Shown here: piece by piece, positions 53,863 through 58,740 of the stretch
How the letters are laid out: every line of letters starts with the position of its first letter
Numbering within the stretch: the stretch's first letter is position 1
Origin: Clostridiales bacterium
GTDB taxonomy: Bacteria > Bacillota > Clostridia > Lachnospirales > Lachnospiraceae
Assembly: GCA_021202925.1 (NCBI GenBank)
Contig: JAJQCD010000031.1
Location: 1-58,740 of the forward strand
Direction of reading: 5' to 3'
DNA length: 58,740 nucleotides
Position numbers and translations under genes: made by a program
The notes under the pieces: model-generated
Seen by the model: the letters and a program-made list of their open reading frames with translations, nothing else
Told to the model about the DNA's origin: nothing
Database searches by the model: none

Positions 53863-55101
53863 ATGAAAAAGAAGAAAATGAGTGATGTTACCAAGATATT
53901 GATTGCGATGGTAGCAGGATCGGCGGTCGGCCTGATTGTTGGCGAACCGGCTTCGGCGATTGGGTTCATCGGTGATATCTGGCTGAATATCATGAAGATG
54001 TTTCTGGTCTGCATCGTGGTCTGCATGCTGGTCAAGGGTATCAGCAGTATGGACAGCCCGGAAGCATTGGGACGGATTGGAGTCAAGTTTATTCTGTTTT
54101 ATGTGTTCACAACGTTGTGCGCGAGTGCAATTGGCGTTGGAATGACGTTGCTGTTAAAGCCTGGCGTTGGATTTACATACGAAGCGGCGGATGTGTCAAA
54201 TGTGACAATCAACGAGATGCCAAGTATTGCGCAATTTTTCAAGAGCATGTTTTCCACTAATATCTGGAAGACATTCGCGGATGCAGATATGATGCAGGTC
54301 GTTATTCTTTCCTGCTTTATCGGTGTGGCGATCGTTCTGCTCCCGCCGGAGAAGAGAGAGCCGGTTCGCAACTGGTTCTGGTCCATGACCGACCTGATCA
54401 CTTCCCTGATCAGCATTGCCCTGAAACTGGCTCCGATCGGTGTTTTCTGCCTGATGGCTTCTTCGCTCGGACAGTATGGCGTGGGCCTGCTGGTAACGAT
54501 TGCCAAAATTCTCGGTGTCTTCTATCTTTGTTGCATCCTGCATCTGGTTGTTATTTACTGCATGCTTTTATGGGGCTTCACGGGGATTAATCCGGCTGCT
54601 TTCCTGAAGAAGGCGTTTCCGACGTTCGCGACGGCGGTCAGCACCTGCAGCAGTGGTGCGGTTATCCCGGTCAGCATGGATGTGACGACGAAAAATTTTG
54701 AGTGCGACGATGCGGTGGCGGGTCTTGGTATTCCGCTTGGCGGAACGATTAACAAGGATGGTGTGGCGATTCTGTGCGGCGTGGTTCTTCTGTTCAGCGG
54801 ACAGGCCATGGGTATTCCGCTGGGACCGCAGCAGATCATCAATCTGTTATTTGTGACGATCATGGTGACAAGCGCCGGTTCCGGTGTGCCGGGCGGCGGC
54901 CTGATGAATCTGATGATCGTTGCGACGGCGATTGGAATGCCATTGGATATCATTATGATGGTTGGCGGATTTTACCGGCTGTTTGACATGGGAACCACAT
55001 CCATGAACTGCCTGGGCGATGTGTCTGCGACGATAATCATCGACCGGCTCGAAAAGCGGCGCGCGGCAAAGCTGGAAAAGAAGGGACGTGCGGCAGCATA
55101 G
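53863..55101 (+). CDS. DAACS-family dicarboxylate/amino acid:cation symporter
   Basis: This 412-residue glutamate-transporter-homologue has eight helices and two re-entrant hairpins. The first hairpin carries TAVSTCSSGAVIPVSM. TM7 carries GGTINKDGVAIL where the canonical form is NMDG, and the second hairpin carries TSAGSGVPGGGLMNL. The Met-to-Lys change in the NMDG sodium motif (NKDG) is notable and may alter ion coupling or fit a more acidic substrate. It is the first gene of the sigma-54 operon, so it probably imports the substrate of that pathway. AAAGGAGAGAAGCA precedes the ATG. Confidence 0.88.
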   Translation: MKKKKMSDVTKILIAMVAGSAVGLIVGEPASAIGFIGDIWLNIMKMFLVCIVVCMLVKGISSMDSPEALGRIGVKFILFYVFTTLCASAIGVGMTLLLKPGVGFTYEAADVSNVTINEMPSIAQFFKSMFSTNIWKTFADADMMQVVILSCFIGVAIVLLPPEKREPVRNWFWSMTDLITSLISIALKLAPIGVFCLMASSLGQYGVGLLVTIAKILGVFYLCCILHLVVIYCMLLWGFTGINPAAFLKKAFPTFATAVSTCSSGAVIPVSMDVTTKNFECDDAVAGLGIPLGGTINKDGVAILCGVVLLFSGQAMGIPLGPQQIINLLFVTIMVTSAGSGVPGGGLMNLMIVATAIGMPLDIIMMVGGFYRLFDMGTTSMNCLGDVSATIIIDRLEKRRAAKLEKKGRAAA

Positions 55102-55201
55102 GACAGACCGGTGTGTGCCGACCGGAATGAAAGAATGAGACCGTCAGGTTCGACCTGATGCGATAAAAAATGATTATATGAAAAATTGGAGGAAAAATAA
55201 A

Positions 55202-55570
55202 ATGGAGATTATCAAAGCACCCCATCCGGCCAGCGGCCATTATTCAGCGGGAATCATCAGCAACGGTATGGTTTATCTGTCCGGGCAGAGTTCGGTTGAC
55301 CCGTTTACCCATCAGGTACCGGAAGGTGGTATGGCGGCGGAGATGACCATGTCCCTGACCCGCATTGAAAATATCCTGAAAAACGCGGGAATCGACCGGA
55401 CACATATTATCATGTGCCGCGTCTATATAACAGATATGGCGAAGTGGGATGAGGCAAATGCCGCTTATGCAGAATTCTTTGGCGACCACAAGCCGGCCCG
55501 TGCCATTTATGAGGTCAGGAGAACCCATCACATGGCGCAGATTGAGATTGAAGCAGTTGCGGAGCTGTAA
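55202..55570 (+). CDS. RidA family protein
   Basis: This 122-residue RidA/YjgF protein has the signature Arg100 in KPARAIYEV and Glu118 in AQIEIEAVA, the deaminase/imine-hydrolase pocket. The GMVYLSGQSSVDP segment is typical. RidA hydrolyses reactive enamines/imines or otherwise handles unstable keto/enamine intermediates. Its place between a carboxylate transporter and MmgE/PrpD suggests it processes a pathway intermediate; an imino-carboxylate is possible. The start at 55202 follows TTGGAGGAAAAATAAA. Confidence 0.88.
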   Translation: MEIIKAPHPASGHYSAGIISNGMVYLSGQSSVDPFTHQVPEGGMAAEMTMSLTRIENILKNAGIDRTHIIMCRVYITDMAKWDEANAAYAEFFGDHKPARAIYEVRRTHHMAQIEIEAVAEL

Positions 55571-55655
55571 GGAAGATTTCAGACAGCTGCACAGCAGGCA
55601 GGTATGAAAATTCCGGCAAACGGCCGGAACGTAATTGTGGAAAGGGACTGGAAAA

Positions 55656-57017
55656 ATGGAAGAGAAGAAAAGCGAACTTCGGAAACTGGCGGAATTTGTG
55701 CACGGACTGGAGTGGGAACAGATCCCGGAGGAAGTTCGCCAGGCTGTCGTCGATCGGGTGCTGGATTTGGTGAGCGTGGCGGCGGGAGCATCGGACGACC
55801 CGATGATCCGCCGGATCGCGGATACGTTTGAGCAGTTCGGCGGGACAGGAAAGGTTCACGTCTGGGGCTGTGAGAAAACCTGGCCTTTGCCGGTTGCCGC
55901 ATTTCTGGACGAAATGCTGGCACATACGCTGGAGCTGGACGACGTCCATTCCGGGTCAAAAACGCATGGCAGCGCCAGTCTGATCCCGGCGGCATGGACC
56001 TGCGCGGAGTATCTGGGAAAAACCGGGAAAGAATTTCTGACTGCGGTTGTGGCCGGATATGAGACGGTTGCCAGAATCGGAATGGCGCTTGGCGTTTCGG
56101 CGCACCGGAACCGCGGCTGGCATGCCACCTCGACCTGTGGTGTGTTTGGCTGTGCAGCAGCCTGTGCGAAGCTGTTGGAACTGGATACGGAGGGCATTCT
56201 TTCCTCGCTGGGAATGGCCGGGACGCAGAGCAGTGGTGTGTGGGCATTCCTGGGGGATGGGAGCAACTGCAAAGTGCTGCACACGGGCAGAGCGGCGTCA
56301 AATGGGCTGGAAGCGGTGTTCCTGGCTGCGAGCGGGATGACCGGACCGGAACATATTATGGAAGGGCAGGATGGCGGACTTTTGTATGCGATGTCGGACG
56401 GAGGCGATGCTTCCCGGATTTCCGCAGGGCTTGGCACGGAATGGGAAATCCTGAAGATGGACATGAAGCCGTACCCGTGTTGCCGCAGCACCCATTGTGC
56501 GGTCGACTGCGCACTGGCGTTGCGTGAACGGATTGATCCGGAACAGATCCGTGAGATTGACATCAGCACATATCTGGTTGGATATAAACAATGCGCTGTG
56601 AGTGAGGGCTGCCTGCATCCGAAGCAGCCGATGGATGCAAAATTTTCTACCAGGTACTGTGTGGCTGCGGCATTGCTGTATGGCAGGGTATCGATGAAGG
56701 AATTTGAGCCGCAGGTGGTGATGGATGCGAAGGTTCAGACGCTTCTGGAAAAAGTGAAGGTACGGGAGGATGAACGGTTTACTTCGCAGTATCCGAGCCA
56801 TTGGGGGTGCGAGATGGAAATCGTGATGAAGAATGGTGCTGTGTTCCGCTATGAGGTGAGCGATCCGTCCGGCAGTGTTGTGCGCCCATTGACAAGAAAA
56901 CAGGCGATGGAGAAAGCGGAAAATTTTCTTCAGACAGCATATCCGGAGCGGGAAAAAGTCGTTATCGGGCAGATTCTGAACCTGGAATCTGCCGTCCGGA
57001 TGCCGGTACTCGGTTGA
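55656..57017 (+). CDS. MmgE/PrpD family protein 2
   Basis: This 453-residue paralogue of the protein at 38218 has the same marker segments: LDEMLAHTLELDDVHSGSKTHGSASLIPAAWT, SAHRNRGWHATSTCGVFGCAAA, KPYPCCRSTHCAVDCAL and YPSHWGCEMEI. The reaction is one of dehydration, decarboxylation or epimerisation in this family. It is third in the sigma-54 operon, followed by the dehydrogenase after about 80 bp. ATG 55656 is chosen because the homologue begins at the same place; an in-frame GTG at 55635 is possible. Confidence 0.9.
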   Translation: MEEKKSELRKLAEFVHGLEWEQIPEEVRQAVVDRVLDLVSVAAGASDDPMIRRIADTFEQFGGTGKVHVWGCEKTWPLPVAAFLDEMLAHTLELDDVHSGSKTHGSASLIPAAWTCAEYLGKTGKEFLTAVVAGYETVARIGMALGVSAHRNRGWHATSTCGVFGCAAACAKLLELDTEGILSSLGMAGTQSSGVWAFLGDGSNCKVLHTGRAASNGLEAVFLAASGMTGPEHIMEGQDGGLLYAMSDGGDASRISAGLGTEWEILKMDMKPYPCCRSTHCAVDCALALRERIDPEQIREIDISTYLVGYKQCAVSEGCLHPKQPMDAKFSTRYCVAAALLYGRVSMKEFEPQVVMDAKVQTLLEKVKVREDERFTSQYPSHWGCEMEIVMKNGAVFRYEVSDPSGSVVRPLTRKQAMEKAENFLQTAYPEREKVVIGQILNLESAVRMPVLG

Positions 57018-57098
57018 CCGGGGTCAATTCCGGTGCAGATGGAAACAGAAATCCGGAAACGAAATAGTGATAGAGTGATAGAAGGGAGACGGAATATT

Positions 57099-58277
57099 GT
57101 GAAACAGTTTTTGGAGCAGGATATCGAGAACGCACAGAAGAAGTTTGGCGCGTTGATCCGGAGCGAAGAAGCGCGGATCAGCCGAATGGAAGAGAGTGGA
57201 GAACCGCTTGATTTTACAAAACTGGATTCGATTATTGTGGGCATTATGCCAGGCGACGGGATCGGCCCGATTTTAATGCCGCTGGCTTTGCAGACGATGA
57301 AGGAGCTGGTCGGAGAAGAGATCACGTCGGGGAAGATTGTTCTGAAAAACATTGAAGGAATGACCATTGAGAACCGGGTGGTAAAGCTGAACAGCCTGCC
57401 TGAAGAATGCCTGGAAGAAATCAAAACGTGTCATGTGTTGTTAAAGGGGCCGATGATGACACCCAGGGCAGGCGACGGCCTGCCGAATCTGGTATCCGCG
57501 AATTCGATGTTACGGCGCAGCCTGGATCTGTACGCGGCGGTTCGGCCGATCGATATCAAAGAAAAGAATATTCACTGGACATTCTTCCGTGAAAATATTG
57601 AAGGAGAATATATCTGGGGGAACAAGGGAATACAGGTGGATGAGGATCTGGCTGTCGATTTTAAGGTGCAGACAAAGCGCGGTACGGAACGGCTTGCCCG
57701 CGCGGCGTTTGAACACGCCAGAAAGAACGGAAAAAAGAATGTGACGATCGTCACAAAGGCGAATATTGTCAAGCTGGTGGACGGCAATTTCATTGAAGCG
57801 GTGCGCCGGGTCGGTAAGGAATATCCGGATATCGAGATCCAGGAACGCCTGGTCGATGCGATGTGTGCGAAGATGCTGGATCCGGACTTTAATAAGGGGA
57901 TTGAGGTTGTTGTCCTGCCGAATCTTTACGGAGATATTGTAACGGATGTCGCAGCAGAGCATCAGGGTGGTCTGGGAACCGCATCCTCTTCCAATATTGG
58001 TGACCGGTACGCGCTTTTTGAGGCGATTCACGGAACCGGCCCGTATCTGATTGGGATCGGGAAAGGACACTGCGCGAATCCCTGCAGTCTGATTCGTGCC
58101 ATGGGGCAGATGCTGGTGCACATGGGCTATGCGGATCGCAATGCGTTGCTTGAACAGGCGCTGGATCTCTGTACGACCGGCGAGGGTGCGATGGAGGTCG
58201 GATTCCAGGAAGGGCAGCATACTGCGGCTGAGTTCACAGAGTATCTGATTGATACGATCCGGAAAATCAGAAAATAA
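57099..58277 (+). CDS. Isocitrate/isopropylmalate-type dehydrogenase
   Basis: This is a 392-residue beta-decarboxylating dehydrogenase. It contains GIMPGDGIGP, substrate-binding WTFFRENIEGEYIWG with the active-site Tyr, catalytic Lys in VTKANIVKLVDG, and the family signature NLYGDIVTDVAAEHQGGLG. It oxidises a 2-hydroxy-acid with a 3-carboxyl group (isocitrate, isopropylmalate, tartrate-like) to a 2-oxoacid plus CO2. An N-terminal extension of about 45 residues, shared with the stump at 42332, is unusual for isocitrate dehydrogenase. GTG 57099 behind GGGAG aligns with the stump's start; an earlier ATG at 57039 has no good site. Confidence 0.88.
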   Translation: MKQFLEQDIENAQKKFGALIRSEEARISRMEESGEPLDFTKLDSIIVGIMPGDGIGPILMPLALQTMKELVGEEITSGKIVLKNIEGMTIENRVVKLNSLPEECLEEIKTCHVLLKGPMMTPRAGDGLPNLVSANSMLRRSLDLYAAVRPIDIKEKNIHWTFFRENIEGEYIWGNKGIQVDEDLAVDFKVQTKRGTERLARAAFEHARKNGKKNVTIVTKANIVKLVDGNFIEAVRRVGKEYPDIEIQERLVDAMCAKMLDPDFNKGIEVVVLPNLYGDIVTDVAAEHQGGLGTASSSNIGDRYALFEAIHGTGPYLIGIGKGHCANPCSLIRAMGQMLVHMGYADRNALLEQALDLCTTGEGAMEVGFQEGQHTAAEFTEYLIDTIRKIRK

Positions 58278-58335
58278 CAAATGCTTTGATTGAACCATAG
58301 CAAAAAGAATATACCTGTCATAAGAAACCTTGTAT

Positions 58336-58364
58336 TTGACCTATGGCTCCTCGGATAGTATAGT
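58336..58364 (+). promoter_or_regulatory. Sigma-A promoter of the citrate lyase operon
   Basis: TTGACC (58336-58341) and TATAGT (58359-58364) have a 17-bp spacer. The spacer holds CTATGGCTCCTCGGATAG, an interrupted CTAT/ATAG palindrome that may bind a LysR-type regulator. Confidence 0.55.
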
Positions 58365-58409
58365 TAAATCATCAGAAAAGCTGAAATACTCACAGGAGGA
58401 GGCAAAGCA

Positions 58410-58715
58410 GTGGAAATCAAAAAATATGGAACAGCCGGAACGCTGGAATCCAGTGATGCGATGGTGACCGTGGAGCCGGTAGAAAAAGGAAGCGGAATCG
58501 ACTTCGAACTGGAGAGCGCCGTGATCCATCAGTACGGAAACAGCATTCGCAAGACCGTGCTCACGACGCTGGAGAATCTGGGCGTGGAGGATGTACGGAT
58601 CCGCGTTGTGGACAAGGGGGCGCTGGACTGCACGCTGAAAGCGCGTGTAGAGGCCGCTGTCTATCGCTCGTTGAATCAGATTGACCATATTCCGTGGGGA
58701 GGTGCCGTGCGATGA
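58410..58715 (+). CDS. citD: Citrate lyase acyl carrier protein (gamma subunit)
   Basis: This 101-residue CitD has its start MEIKKYGTAGTLESSDAMV, whose Ser is the attachment site for the phosphoribosyl-dephospho-CoA prosthetic group. It ends with EAAVYRSLNQIDHIPWG. It carries the acetyl group in the lyase complex that splits citrate, or a related citramalate-type acid, to acetate and an oxoacid. AGGAGGAGGCAAAGCA-type spacing precedes GTG 58410. Its stop overlaps the citE start (ATGA), so the genes are coupled. Confidence 0.93.
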   Translation: MEIKKYGTAGTLESSDAMVTVEPVEKGSGIDFELESAVIHQYGNSIRKTVLTTLENLGVEDVRIRVVDKGALDCTLKARVEAAVYRSLNQIDHIPWGGAVR

Positions 58716-58740
58716 GACCGGATAAGAATCGCCTGAGAAG
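58712..58740 (+). CDS. citE: Citrate lyase beta subunit start (partial)
   Basis: ATG at 58712 overlaps the citD stop and opens MRPDKNRLR before the window ends. The order citD-citE and the Lys/Arg-rich opening before the expected FVPGNNP segment support CitE; only about nine residues can be seen. Confidence 0.7.

Overview
The window looks like a chromosomal segment of an anaerobic Firmicute, most likely a Clostridia/Lachnospiraceae-type gut bacterium. This is judged from AGGAGG-type ribosome binding sites, moderate GC, Crp/Fnr, LysR, DUF4143, Rpn and DUF1847 families, a DUF5716-type Wadjet operon, and the start of a citrate lyase operon. No rRNA, tRNA or CRISPR array was seen.

Layout. (1) 0-3.2 kb: the 3' part of a DUF4143 ATPase, a decayed Fic gene, and a small redox/metal pair (TIGR04076 plus 4Fe-4S protein) divergent from a Crp/Fnr regulator. 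(2) 3.4-10.4 kb: a complete Wadjet anti-plasmid operon jetABCD with a low-molecular-weight tyrosine phosphatase 13 bp behind it. (3) 10.4-13.6 kb: a surface polysaccharide O-acetylation pair, DHHW protein and MBOAT acyltransferase. The MBOAT is frameshifted in a T8 run, and a structured intergenic region lies upstream. (4) 13.6-20.5 kb: a NEW3-domain membrane protein with an ABC transporter and two OmpR-type two-component systems. (5) 20.8-27.5 kb: an RND efflux operon (adaptor, pump, two TolC-like proteins without visible barrel segments). (6) 27.7-36.7 kb: Na/Pi cotransporter, GNAT, aconitase-family hydratase 1, AEC transporter, thioredoxin followed by a deletion scar, a Crp/Fnr regulator with a striking inverted repeat, a NifX-like fragment and a second DUF4143 ATPase. 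(7) 36.8 kb to the end: a large carboxylate-metabolism island.

The island contains two more aconitase-family hydratases, two PrpF-type isomerases, two MmgE/PrpD proteins, an isocitrate/isopropylmalate-type dehydrogenase plus the stump of another, an SLC13-type and a DAACS transporter, RidA, two LysR regulators, a PrpR-type sigma-54 activator, and at the right edge citD and the start of citE. Two well-matched -24/-12 promoters lie upstream of PrpF2-hydratase 3 and of the DAACS-RidA-PrpD-dehydrogenase operon, with the sigma-54 activator gene between them. Read together, the genes suggest uptake of a di- or tricarboxylate, double-bond isomerisation, hydration/dehydration, oxidation to a 2-oxoacid, and lyase cleavage to acetate plus an oxoacid. 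trans-Aconitate or a methylated analogue is the simplest candidate substrate. This is inference; the true substrate cannot be read from the sequence.

The region is visibly plastic: a truncated dehydrogenase, a truncated DUF1847 5' end, repeated terminator hairpins, an Rpn nuclease gene inserted between the two PrpF blocks, and a fused rhodanese/CoA-disulfide-reductase-like remnant.
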